Made by a program: the position numbers and the translations under genes
Notes under the pieces: model-generated
Database searches by the model: none
Told to the model about the DNA's origin: nothing
What the model saw: only the letters and a program-made list of their open reading frames with translations
Shown: positions 7,870-15,229 of the stretch, one piece after another
Layout of the letters: every line of letters begins with the position of its first letter
How positions within the stretch are numbered: position 1 is the stretch's first letter
From: Candidatus Binatia bacterium
Lineage (GTDB): Bacteria > Desulfobacterota > Binatia > UBA9968 > JAJDTQ01
NCBI GenBank assembly: GCA_022823055.1
Contig: JAJDXX010000202.1
Location: forward strand, 1-40,827
Length of the DNA: 40,827 nucleotides
Reading direction: 5' to 3'

Positions 7870-9050
7870 ATGCGTAGTGCCTACGGCCTCAAGATTCCCG
7901 AGATCGATCCGGAGCTTACCCGCGTGGGTCCCGGCACGCCCTGCGGCGAGCTGATGCGGCGGTACTGGCAGCCGGTGTGCCTTTCCGCGGACCTCTCCGA
8001 CCTGCCCCGGCGCATCCGCATCCTGGGCGAGGACCTGGTGGCGTTCCGGGACGGACAGGGACGCCCGGGACTCCTTTTCTTCCGCTGCAGCCACCGGGGC
8101 ACCTCGCTGGAGTATGGCCGGGTGGAGCGGGACGGGCTGCGCTGCTGCTACCACGGCTGGCTCTACGACGTGGAGGGACGCATCCTCGACATGCCGCTGG
8201 AGCCGCCCGACAGCACGGTCAAGGACCATATCTGGCACCCCGCCTACCCGGTGCAGGAATATGGCGGACTGCTGTTCGCCTACATGGGGCCGCTGGAGAA
8301 GATGCCGCTGCTGCCGCGTTACGACGTCCTGGAGGCGGAGGGAGGCACGCTGAAGGCGCGCTTCGGACCCCGGGTGGGGGGCGCCCAGGACTGCAACTGG
8401 CTCCAGAGCGAGGAAAACCTCATGGACGCGCTCCACGCGGTGTGGCTGCACACGGTGCACAGCGGCGCCCAGTTCCCCACCCAGGCCCATTCCACCCTGC
8501 CTGAGCGGCTGGTCTACGACGAAACCGACATGGGCATCCGCTTCGTCATGACCCGCAAGATGGAAGACGGCCGCTGGGCCGACGTCATCTGGGAAAACAT
8601 CATGCCGCTCAACGTGCACTTGACGTACACGGACGAGCCCGTGACGGAGAAAGTGGACCGGGTGTCCTTCTGCGTCCCCGTGGACGACACCCACCAACTC
8701 GGCGCCAGCATCCCTGGGTGCCGGACGGGGTCGACACCTGGGAGCTGTCCGGCCGTGAGAAGCTCGCCCCAGCGGGCCGGGGCCCCCGGGACTACGAGTA
8801 CAGCCAGCGCTTTCCCGACGACAAGGAGGCCCAGGAGGGCCAGGGCGAGATCGTCATCCACTCCATGGAACGCCACGTCAGCTCGGACGAGGGGGTGCTG
8901 CTGTTCCGGAAGATCCTCAAGACCGCCATCGACGACGTCAAGGCCGGCAAGGATCCCAAGGGGATCATCCGCGATCCCGCGACGGCCGCCTGCGTACCCA
9001 CCACCTCCGGCGCCATCGTGTACGCGGAGCGCCCCGCGCACGTGGCCTGA
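7870..9050 (+). pseudogene. Rieske-type aromatic ring-hydroxylating oxygenase, frameshifted
   Basis: Alpha-subunit-like Rieske non-haem iron oxygenase of the phthalate 4,5-dioxygenase/vanillate demethylase kind. The ATG at 7870 has GAGGAGG 6 bases before it. The Rieske cluster ligands are intact (Cys73, His75, Cys92, His95), as are the mononuclear iron ligands in ENLMDALHAVWLHTVH (Asp186, His189, His194). Near 8712-8715, after DDTHQLGASI, the reading frame shifts. The C-terminal third (WVPDGVDTWELSG to the TGA at 9050) continues in another frame and matches the intact paralogue at 15230-16411 closely. One base is missing relative to that paralogue at 8713-8714. Either a real recent pseudogene or a sequencing/assembly error; the otherwise preserved coding sequence favours a recent event or an error. 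Confidence 0.88.
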
Positions 9051-9085
9051 CAGGCCGCGCCGATGCCATACGGGAGGAGACCCCC

Positions 9086-10696
9086 TTGAGCCATCCTGCT
9101 ATCGACCCTTCGGCTTTACAGGCGTTGCTCGCCTCGGACGAGCCCCACGCCTGCATCGACGTGCGCGAACGCGGCGAGTTTGCCAGTGCCCAAATCGCGG
9201 GGACCAGTCCAGTCAACCGGGGCACGCTGGAGTTGCGACTGCCTGTGATGGTGCCGGACCCGCGTGTTCCTGTGGTGCTCTTGTGTGACGACGAGCGCCG
9301 CAGCGCGCTGGCGGCGGAGACCCTGGGGCGCATGGGCTACGGCGACGTCAGGGTGCTGGCCGGCGGACTCGATGCGTGGCAGCGGCAGGGGCTGCCGGTG
9401 CGCTCGGGATGGGGCGTACACGGCAAGGAGTACGGCGAGCGCGTGGCTCACGGCGGCGACGTGACGCACATAAGCGCGCCGGAACTGGCGCGCCGACGCG
9501 CGGCCGGCGAGGACATCGTGGTGGTAGACGTGCGCTCGCGCGAGGAGTACCTGCGCGGCCATGTGCCCGACACCTACCACATCCCGGGCGGCAACCTCTT
9601 GGTGGACGGGCCGCGCCTGCCGCTCAAGGACGGCACCACGCTGGTGGTGAGCTGCGCGGGCCGCACGCGCGGTATCCTCGGCGCCAAGCTGCTGCACGAC
9701 AACGGCTTCGACAACGTCTACGCCCTGGAGAACGGCGTCATGGGCTGGTTCCTGTCCGGGCATGACATCGCCGAGGGTCCGGGGATGGAGGTGCCGGAGA
9801 CCGCGTCGGAGACCCGGGCCATGCGCATCCGGCGCGCCACCGAAGCCCTCGCCTCGGCCGAAGGCGTGCGCCGTTGCCCGCTGAAGACGTTCCGCGGCGT
9901 CTACGACTCGGACAGTACCTTCTACCTCCTGGACGTGCGCTTGCCGGAAGAGTTCCATGCCGGCCACGTGCCGCGCGCCATCTCGCTCCCGCTGGGACAG
10001 ATGGCCCTGGCCCACGAGAATTTCCTGGCCGTGCGCGCCGCCCCCGTGTTTCTGATCTCCGACGACGGCGTGCGGCCGGTATGGGCGGCGTCACTGCTGC
10101 AACAGCTCGGTTTCGGCGACGTATCGGTCCTGGAGGGCGGCCTGCAAGGGTGGCGGGACGCGGGCCAGCCGCTCGAGCAGGGCGCGCCAGAGCCCGAGGT
10201 CTTCGGAGTCGATGAAGCGCGCGCCCGGACGAGCCTCATCGACTCCGCCGGGCTCCGGGCGCACCTGGACGCGGCCGGATTGGCCCTCGACGTTCGCAGC
10301 ATCGGCGAATACGGTTTCGCCCACATCCCCGGCGCCCGCTGGCTCCCCCGCGGACGCCTGGAGCTCGACATCGGGGCCATGGCGCCGGACAAGGGCGCAC
10401 CGCTGGTGATCGTGTGCGACAACGCGATCCGTTCCACCTTGGCCGCCGGGACGCTGCGGGAACTGGGGTATGGCAAAGTGCGGGTGCTGGAAGGCGGCAG
10501 CCGGTCGTGGGAGAGTTCCGGCCGCGCCCTGGAGGATGGGCTGGAAGGCACGGGTGTGTCCACCGAGGACGCGCAGGCCGACTTCGGCCACAGCGTGTGG
10601 ACCGGAGCCTTGGGCAAATCCCGCGAGGATATGGAGCGCTACCTGTCCTGGGAGATCGATCTCGTCAAGGACGAGCCGGCGGATTCGCGCTCGTAG
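9086..10696 (+). CDS. four-domain rhodanese-family protein
   Basis: A 536-residue cytoplasmic protein made of four tandem rhodanese domains (about 1-105, 125-225, 260-362, 383-480) plus a C-terminal tail with MERYLSWEIDL. Rhodaneses move sulfur via a persulfide on an active-site Cys. Domains 1, 2 and 4 have it (LLCDDERRS Cys67; VSCAGRTRG Cys190; IVCDNAIRS Cys444). Domain 3 has Ser325 in the equivalent LISDDGVR and should be inactive or structural. Start is TTG at 9086 with GGAGG about 8-11 bases upstream; no better start is visible. It follows the Rieske gene by 35 bases and is probably co-transcribed, suggesting a role in sulfur supply or in handling a sulfur-containing substrate (inference). 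Confidence 0.88.
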   Translation: MSHPAIDPSALQALLASDEPHACIDVRERGEFASAQIAGTSPVNRGTLELRLPVMVPDPRVPVVLLCDDERRSALAAETLGRMGYGDVRVLAGGLDAWQRQGLPVRSGWGVHGKEYGERVAHGGDVTHISAPELARRRAAGEDIVVVDVRSREEYLRGHVPDTYHIPGGNLLVDGPRLPLKDGTTLVVSCAGRTRGILGAKLLHDNGFDNVYALENGVMGWFLSGHDIAEGPGMEVPETASETRAMRIRRATEALASAEGVRRCPLKTFRGVYDSDSTFYLLDVRLPEEFHAGHVPRAISLPLGQMALAHENFLAVRAAPVFLISDDGVRPVWAASLLQQLGFGDVSVLEGGLQGWRDAGQPLEQGAPEPEVFGVDEARARTSLIDSAGLRAHLDAAGLALDVRSIGEYGFAHIPGARWLPRGRLELDIGAMAPDKGAPLVIVCDNAIRSTLAAGTLRELGYGKVRVLEGGSRSWESSGRALEDGLEGTGVSTEDAQADFGHSVWTGALGKSREDMERYLSWEIDLVKDEPADSRS

Positions 10697-10809
10697 CACA
10701 GATCCGAACCGCGCAGCGCAATCCGCCGGTGTCGACTGCCAAAGTGTCGGGGCAGGCCCCGCGGGGAACGGACGTATGAGAATGCCGGCGTTTCAAGCGC
10801 GCCCGCCGG

Positions 10810-11328
10810 TCACGGCCCCGGAAGCCGGGTCGGCAGGCTGTGGAAAAGATGCGATCCCACGAAGCCCACCAGCGGCGGCAGCGCCAGGCTCGCCACGAAA
10901 CGCACCGCCGATATCTCGAAGCCCAGGATGGGAATCTCCCAGATGACCAGGCGATGGACCCCGAGCAGGGACCAGGCGGTCAGGTAGGCGATGATGGGAC
11001 CGGAGCCGGCGCCGGAGTGCAGCAACGACGCCACGATGGGAAAGTGCATCATCGGCCCTCCGGGGGTGAAGGTGCCCGCCACCGTGCCGATCAGGAGCCC
11101 CTTTAGGCCGGAGCCCTCGCCGATCCACGCCGAGATCAGGTCGGTGGGGAGGATGACCTGGATCAGGCCCGCCACCGCGAAGGCGAAGATCATCTTGGGA
11201 AGCGTGGCCATCAGGAGCTGGCTGCCACTGGACAGGCCGTCCAGGGCCCGCGGCACTCCGTAGGAGTAGACAACGTAAACGCCGACGACGATGCTGGCCG
11301 CGAACATGAACCAAAAACCGCCGTCCAT
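10810..11328 (-). CDS. small integral-membrane permease (DUF318/COG0701-like, half size)
   Basis: Hydrophobic protein of about 172 residues with four or five TMs, starting MDGGFWFMFAASIVVGVY. The ATG at 11328 has GGGAG 7 bases upstream; an ATG at 11376 would add a basic leader of 16 residues and cannot be excluded. A segment with LPTDLISAWIG followed by a Gly-rich GTFTPGGPMMHFPI loop is characteristic of COG0701 permeases (ArsP/DUF318 family). Full-length members have about eight TMs, so this is one half; family half-size proteins may pair. Function is unknown in most cases; some export organoarsenicals, but no arsenic genes are near. It converges on the rhodanese gene. Confidence 0.75.
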   Translation of the reverse strand: MDGGFWFMFAASIVVGVYVVYSYGVPRALDGLSSGSQLLMATLPKMIFAFAVAGLIQVILPTDLISAWIGEGSGLKGLLIGTVAGTFTPGGPMMHFPIVASLLHSGAGSGPIIAYLTAWSLLGVHRLVIWEIPILGFEISAVRFVASLALPPLVGFVGSHLFHSLPTRLPGP

Positions 11329-11495
11329 ACCGAATCTCCCTGCCAGACTGCGCTTTCTTCTCCGGACGCGATGCATGTCTTCCTGACCCTCGAGACCGCC
11401 CTTCCTGACTCCCGAGACCACCGGTCAGCTTATGAATTTGTGCCCCGTCACCCACCACTCATGGAACTGCCCGGGGCGCCGGGACACTTGGCAAC

Positions 11496-11524
11496 TTGAC
11501 ACAATCGGAATGCCGATTGTAGTT
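11496..11524 (+). promoter_or_regulatory. promoter with embedded operator for Rieske gene 11565
   Basis: TTGACA (11496-11501) and TGTAGT (11518-11523, spacer 16) or GTAGTT (spacer 17) form a sigma70-like promoter about 40 bases before the start codon. The spacer is nearly filled by a perfect inverted repeat, ACAATCGG (11501-11508) and CCGATTGT (11513-11520), with 4 bases between. A repressor bound there would block RNA polymerase. The regulator is not identifiable. Confidence 0.5.
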
Positions 11525-11564
11525 CTTTAGTCTCCGAGCACCCACACCGGCATCGAGGACGAGC

Positions 11565-12869
11565 ATGCTGACCAGAGAAGACAACGACATCTTGACACAG
11601 GTGGGTCCGGGTACTCCCATGGGCGCGCTGATGCGGCGCTATTGGGTCCCCGTGGTCCTTTCCAGCGAGCTGGAGGCCGGTGGGCGGACCAAGAGGGTGC
11701 GCATCCTGGGCGAGAGCATGGTGGCGTTTCGCACCAGCCGGGGCGAGGCCGGCCTGCTGGGCGAGATGTGCTCGCACCGGCGCGTGTCGCTCTACTACGG
11801 GCGCGTGGAGCCGGACGGGCTGCGCTGCTGCTACCACGGCTGGAAATACGGGCTCGACGGGCGCTGTCTGGAGATGCCCAACGAGTCACCGGAAACGGAC
11901 TTCAAGCACGCGGTGCGGCATCCCGCCTACCCCTGCCGCGAGCGCGGCGGCGTGGTGTGGGGCTTCATGGGCGACCCCGCGCACATGACCGATCTGCCGG
12001 ACTTCGAGTGGCTGGGGCTGGCGGACAACCAGCGTTTCATCTCCAAGTACTACCAGAGCAACAACTACTTTCAGGCGTTGGAAGGCGGGATAGACTCCAG
12101 CCACATCTCGTTCCTGCACGCGCCGCTGGACACCACGGACCGGGTATCCCTGGAGAGCCTCGAGAAGGCCGGTTTCGGCGTGGACACAGCGGTGGGGACC
12201 ACGGACCGGAGCCCGCGCTTCGAGGTGGTGGACACGGACTACGGCGTCATGATCGGAGCCCGGCGCAACGCCGATGACGACCAATACTACTGGCGCATCA
12301 CGCAGTTCCTCATGCCCTTCTACACCATGCCGCCGCCCCAGGACGAGGATCCGATCCTGCATTCGCACGCGTGGGTGCCGGCGGACGACGAGCACCTCAT
12401 CAACTGGACCATCACGTGGCACCCCGCGCGCCCGCTGCGGGAAGAAGAGCTGGCGTCCCTGGCCGATGGCTTCAGTTCCCACATCACGCGGTTCGGGCCG
12501 CCCATCAACGGCCCCTACGGCGACGTCCGCCCCGAGGCGACTCCGGACAACGACTACGGCATGGACTGGGAGGCGCACCGCACGCGCATGTTCTGCGGCA
12601 TTCCCGGTTTCGGCATGCAGGACCGCGCCATGACCGAGAGCCAGGGTCCCATCTTCGACCGCACGCTGGAGCGCCTGGGCACCAGCGATACCGCCATCAT
12701 CAAGGTGCGCAAATGCCTCATCGACTCCGCCAGGATGCTGCGGGAGGGACAGGCGGACCCGCCGGGCCTGGACCCGAAACTGCACCATGTTCGCGCCACC
12801 TCGGTGCGGCTGCCCAGGGACGCGGTGTGGGTCGAAGCGGTGCAGGACCGCGTGAACATCGCTTCGTAG
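11565..12869 (+). CDS. Rieske-type aromatic oxygenase (phthalate 4,5-dioxygenase-like)
   Basis: Intact 434-residue oxygenase component. It has an N-terminal Rieske domain with ligands Cys69, His71, Cys88, His91 (MCSHRRVS, RCCYHGWKYG), then a catalytic domain with GGIDSSHISFLH, the mononuclear iron site (Asp/His pattern of the phthalate dioxygenase branch). Expected to need an NAD(P)H-dependent reductase, not present in this window. It is only distantly related to the two other Rieske proteins here (7870 and 15230), which are close paralogues of each other. GAGGA lies 5 bases before the ATG. Transcription probably starts from 11496-11524. Substrate unknown; ring hydroxylation or O-demethylation of an aromatic acid are both possible. 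Confidence 0.93.
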   Translation: MLTREDNDILTQVGPGTPMGALMRRYWVPVVLSSELEAGGRTKRVRILGESMVAFRTSRGEAGLLGEMCSHRRVSLYYGRVEPDGLRCCYHGWKYGLDGRCLEMPNESPETDFKHAVRHPAYPCRERGGVVWGFMGDPAHMTDLPDFEWLGLADNQRFISKYYQSNNYFQALEGGIDSSHISFLHAPLDTTDRVSLESLEKAGFGVDTAVGTTDRSPRFEVVDTDYGVMIGARRNADDDQYYWRITQFLMPFYTMPPPQDEDPILHSHAWVPADDEHLINWTITWHPARPLREEELASLADGFSSHITRFGPPINGPYGDVRPEATPDNDYGMDWEAHRTRMFCGIPGFGMQDRAMTESQGPIFDRTLERLGTSDTAIIKVRKCLIDSARMLREGQADPPGLDPKLHHVRATSVRLPRDAVWVEAVQDRVNIAS

Positions 12870-12935
12870 GGCGCGGCAGTCGTTGCCAACGAGTACCTTG
12901 CGCCAGTCGGCGGCCGGAAACAGTGAAGTTACAAC

Positions 12936-13199
12936 GTGACGTTTGAAGAATACATGGCCGTGCCTTACGTGCTGCGCGTGGCCGCGGTCCGGGGAGCCGA
13001 CGGACGGTGGCGGCGGCGGGCCGAGTATCCGGAGTTTCCGGGCTGCTTCGGCGAGGGGCTCTCACCGGAAGAAGCCCTGGACGATCTCGACCGCAACCGC
13101 GAGCGCATGGTGCGGGAGCTTCTCGCCGCGGGCGCCGCCATCCCTGTGCCGCGCCGCCCGCTGGAGAGGCTCTTGAGGGCCGGGGGACAGGGTGTATGA
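12936..13199 (+). CDS. HicB-like antitoxin domain protein, orphan
   Basis: An 87-residue protein with the HicB N-terminal partial RNase-H fold: a short strand region (YVLRVAAV), then AEYPEFPGCFGEGLSPEEALDDL, the hallmark P-x-x-P-G-C-x-x-x-G-x-[ST]-x-E-E-A pattern, then a helix ending VRELLAAGAAIPVPRRP. HicB normally neutralises the mRNA-cleaving toxin HicA encoded next to it. No HicA-like frame is seen on either side, and there is no separate C-terminal DNA-binding domain. Start GTG at 12936; no strong ribosome-binding site. It is followed directly by the palindromic repeat 13223-13480. May be a relic or a stand-alone HicB-fold protein. Confidence 0.72.
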   Translation: MTFEEYMAVPYVLRVAAVRGADGRWRRRAEYPEFPGCFGEGLSPEEALDDLDRNRERMVRELLAAGAAIPVPRRPLERLLRAGGQGV

Positions 13200-13222
13200 G
13201 GACCCATGAGGCAGAGGCCCCT

Positions 13223-13480
13223 CGGATCGTCATTCCCGCGGAACAGGCTGTGTCAAAACACCATTCAAGAGAGGCAACAACCCCCAGAAACGTCATTCCC
13301 GCGAAAGCGGGATCCAGGAGGGGTAGAGCGGGGAAACGCCGCCGTAGCGCCCTGCCACCACCCCTGGATTCCCGCCCCCGATCGGGGTCGAGGGCAAGCT
13401 TTCGCGGGAATGACGGATTGGGGTTTGGTCGCCACGAAGCAGAGTATTGACACAGCCTGGGAAGCGGGAATGACGATCCG
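13223..13480. repeat. nested palindromic intergenic repeat
   Basis: This fills most of the 317-base gap 13200-13516. Outer arms: CGGATCGTCATTCCCGC (13223-13239) is the exact complement of 13464-13480, and CAGGCTGTGTCAA (13244-13256) of 13447-13459. Inner arms: CGTCATTCCCGCGAAAGC (13291-13308) is the exact complement of 13398-13415. The CGTCATTCCCGC word therefore occurs at both outer and inner left arms. The design matches dispersed GTCATTCCCGCGAAAGCGGGAAT-type intergenic palindromes found in many proteobacteria, here with one copy inside another. No coding capacity; might act on mRNA stability of the flanking genes. Confidence 0.8.
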
Positions 13481-13516
13481 GGGTGGCGGTGCCAACATAG
13501 AGAGAGGAGACTTGCA

Positions 13517-13975
13517 TTGAGCTTTGGAATGAAACAGGCGCGGGCGCTGGTGGATGCGGGCATCCGCGCGGCTGAGGAGAAGGGTTACCTGGTGACGGTG
13601 ACCGTGGTGGACGCCGGCGGCAATTTCATGTGGGCCGGGCGCATGGACGGGACCAAGTTCGTGGCGCCGGACATCGCCCGCGGCAAGGCCTTCGCCGCCG
13701 CGGCCTTCCGCCAGAGCACCGGGGGTCTGGAGGAGAAAGCCAACCCCAAACCGGTATTCTACGCCGGCGTCCAGATCATACACGACGGCCGCATGGCCAT
13801 CGGCCAAGGCGGCTTACCGGTCTGGATGGGGGACGAGGTGGTGGGCGGCATCGGCGTGAGCGGCGCCGCGCCGCACGAAGACGAGGAAGTGGCCGCCGCG
13901 GCGCTCGAGGCGGAAGGCTTCTCCTTCCCCGCGGCAGACGTGGCCATGCGTTCGGCCCTGGGCCACTCACGGTAG
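13517..13975 (+). CDS. GlcG/HbpS-family haem-binding-like protein (DUF336)
   Basis: A 152-residue protein of the GlcG/HbpS/DUF336 family, small alpha/beta proteins often encoded beside catabolic oxidoreductases; some bind haem or corrinoids. Family features: the opening helix MKQARALVDAGIRAAEEKG, VVDAGGNFMWAGRMDG, then DIARGKAFAAAAF and a late GGIGVSGA motif. Start is TTG at 13517 with GAGGAG 7 bases upstream; the alternative ATG four codons later would remove little. The next gene (SDR) starts 7 bases after the stop, so they form an operon. No signal peptide is visible, so it is probably cytoplasmic. Role unknown. Confidence 0.87.
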   Translation: MSFGMKQARALVDAGIRAAEEKGYLVTVTVVDAGGNFMWAGRMDGTKFVAPDIARGKAFAAAAFRQSTGGLEEKANPKPVFYAGVQIIHDGRMAIGQGGLPVWMGDEVVGGIGVSGAAPHEDEEVAAAALEAEGFSFPAADVAMRSALGHSR

Positions 13976-13982
13976 CGGGCGC

Positions 13983-14762
13983 GTGGGTCGCCTCCAGGAC
14001 AAGATCGCCTTCATCACCGGCGGCGGAGGGGGCATCGGCGGCGCCACCGCCCTGCTGTTTGCCGAGGAAGGCGCCGGGCTGGCCGTCGTCGACCGCGACG
14101 GTACCGCCGCCGACGCCACCGCAGCGGCCATTCGCGAGCGGGTTCCCTCGGCGCGGGTGCTGCCCCTAGGCGCCGACTTGAGCGACGAGGCCGAGGCACG
14201 CCGGACCATGGCCGCCACGGACGCGCACTTCGGCGGCCTGGACATCCTCGTCAACGTCGCCGGCATCCGGGTATACGGCGCCTTGGCGGACGCCGAGCCG
14301 GACACTTGGGACTCCATCCTGGCGGTCAACCTCATGGCCACGGTCCATTGCTGCAAGGCGGCCGTGCCCCTGTTGCGCGCCCGGAACGGCGGCAGCATCG
14401 TCAACGTCTCTTCGGTGTTCGGGGTTACCGGGCGTGCAGGGATGGGACAGTACGACGTCACCAAGGCCGCGGTGGTGAGCCTGAGCCGCACCCTGGCCAT
14501 CGAGGAGGTGGGGCACGGCATTCGCGTGAACACCGTGTGTCCCGGCCCCACCATCACGCCCTTTCATATCGCGCGCGCGGAGGCACGCGGGGTCAGCGAG
14601 GAGGAACTGCGCCGAACGGGCGCGCGGCACACGCTGATGAAGCGCTGGGGAGAGCCGCGGGAAGTGGCGTGCACGATCCTGTTCCTGGCCTCGGACGAAT
14701 CGTCGTTCGTCACCGGCACCACTCTGGTGGTGGACGGCGGCGCCTCCGCCGCCAGCGCGTAG
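13983..14762 (+). CDS. SDR-family NAD(P)-dependent oxidoreductase
   Basis: Classical short-chain dehydrogenase of 259 residues. Nucleotide-binding TGGGGGIGG (12-20), with Asp37 after the second strand favouring NAD, structural NVAG (91-94), catalytic Ser (143/144 in NVSSVFG), Tyr157 and Lys161 (YDVTK), and a terminal TGTTLVVDGG segment. Start is GTG at 13983; the ribosome-binding site would lie in the end of the GlcG-like gene, 7 bases away, so translation is probably coupled. Substrate not deducible; a dihydrodiol or alcohol formed by neighbouring Rieske oxygenases is a reasonable guess. Confidence 0.92.
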   Translation: MGRLQDKIAFITGGGGGIGGATALLFAEEGAGLAVVDRDGTAADATAAAIRERVPSARVLPLGADLSDEAEARRTMAATDAHFGGLDILVNVAGIRVYGALADAEPDTWDSILAVNLMATVHCCKAAVPLLRARNGGSIVNVSSVFGVTGRAGMGQYDVTKAAVVSLSRTLAIEEVGHGIRVNTVCPGPTITPFHIARAEARGVSEEELRRTGARHTLMKRWGEPREVACTILFLASDESSFVTGTTLVVDGGASAASA

Positions 14763-14877
14763 CCCGTCACTTTCCGGTTAGATCGAATTGGAAGGCGAAG
14801 CGGAAGCCGACCGGGCACCGAAGCCCAAGTCAGCTTGCGCCGTCGATCCGTGTTGCCTGAAAGTCTGCCGGTCGCGG

Positions 14878-15228
14878 TCAATCGGCCAGCGGCACCACCG
14901 CGAACACGTGGGGCTCGTCGCCGATGACGCGGCTCCGGTGCCCGCGGCCGGTCAGGTCATCCGCGAGCATGATGTCCCCGGCCTGGAAGCGCCGCACATC
15001 GCCGCCGCCACACTCGATATCCCACGCTCCGGAGAGCGTGAACAGGTATTGCCGCCGGGGCGCCGGATGCCAGTCCAGCAACACGCCCGGCGGCACGCGA
15101 CGCACGTTGACGCTCTTGGCGGCCCCAAGGGCCGTGCTCTCCATCTGGCGATCGGGTTCGAACTTGAGATCGATGTCCTCGAAATGGGATTCGCCGTCGT
15201 CGCCGCTGTAGAGTCTCACTGCTTGCAT
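14878..15228 (-). CDS. small cupin-domain protein
   Basis: A 116-residue single-domain cupin: RRVPPGVLLDWHPAPRRQYLFTLSGAWDIECGG, then FQAGDIMLADDLTGRGHRSR, corresponding to the two cupin motifs, although the first motif keeps only one His (DWHPA) instead of the usual H-x-H. It could be a weak-metal or structural cupin. The ATG at 15228 lies immediately after the Rieske stop (TAA at 15230-15232), so the two are translationally coupled. Small cupins next to oxygenases are often ring-modifying or sensing proteins; no specific function can be given. Confidence 0.78.
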   Translation of the reverse strand: MQAVRLYSGDDGESHFEDIDLKFEPDRQMESTALGAAKSVNVRRVPPGVLLDWHPAPRRQYLFTLSGAWDIECGGGDVRRFQAGDIMLADDLTGRGHRSRVIGDEPHVFAVVPLAD

Positions 15229-15229
15229 G

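Noticed and set aside
10748..10761. Short hairpin CGGGGC-AG-GCCCCG between convergent rhodanese and permease genes
   Set aside because: Six pairs with a 2-base loop and no T run; too weak to call a terminator.
13223..13480. CRISPR array
   Set aside because: The repeats are inverted and nested, with only two copies of each word and no regular spacers.
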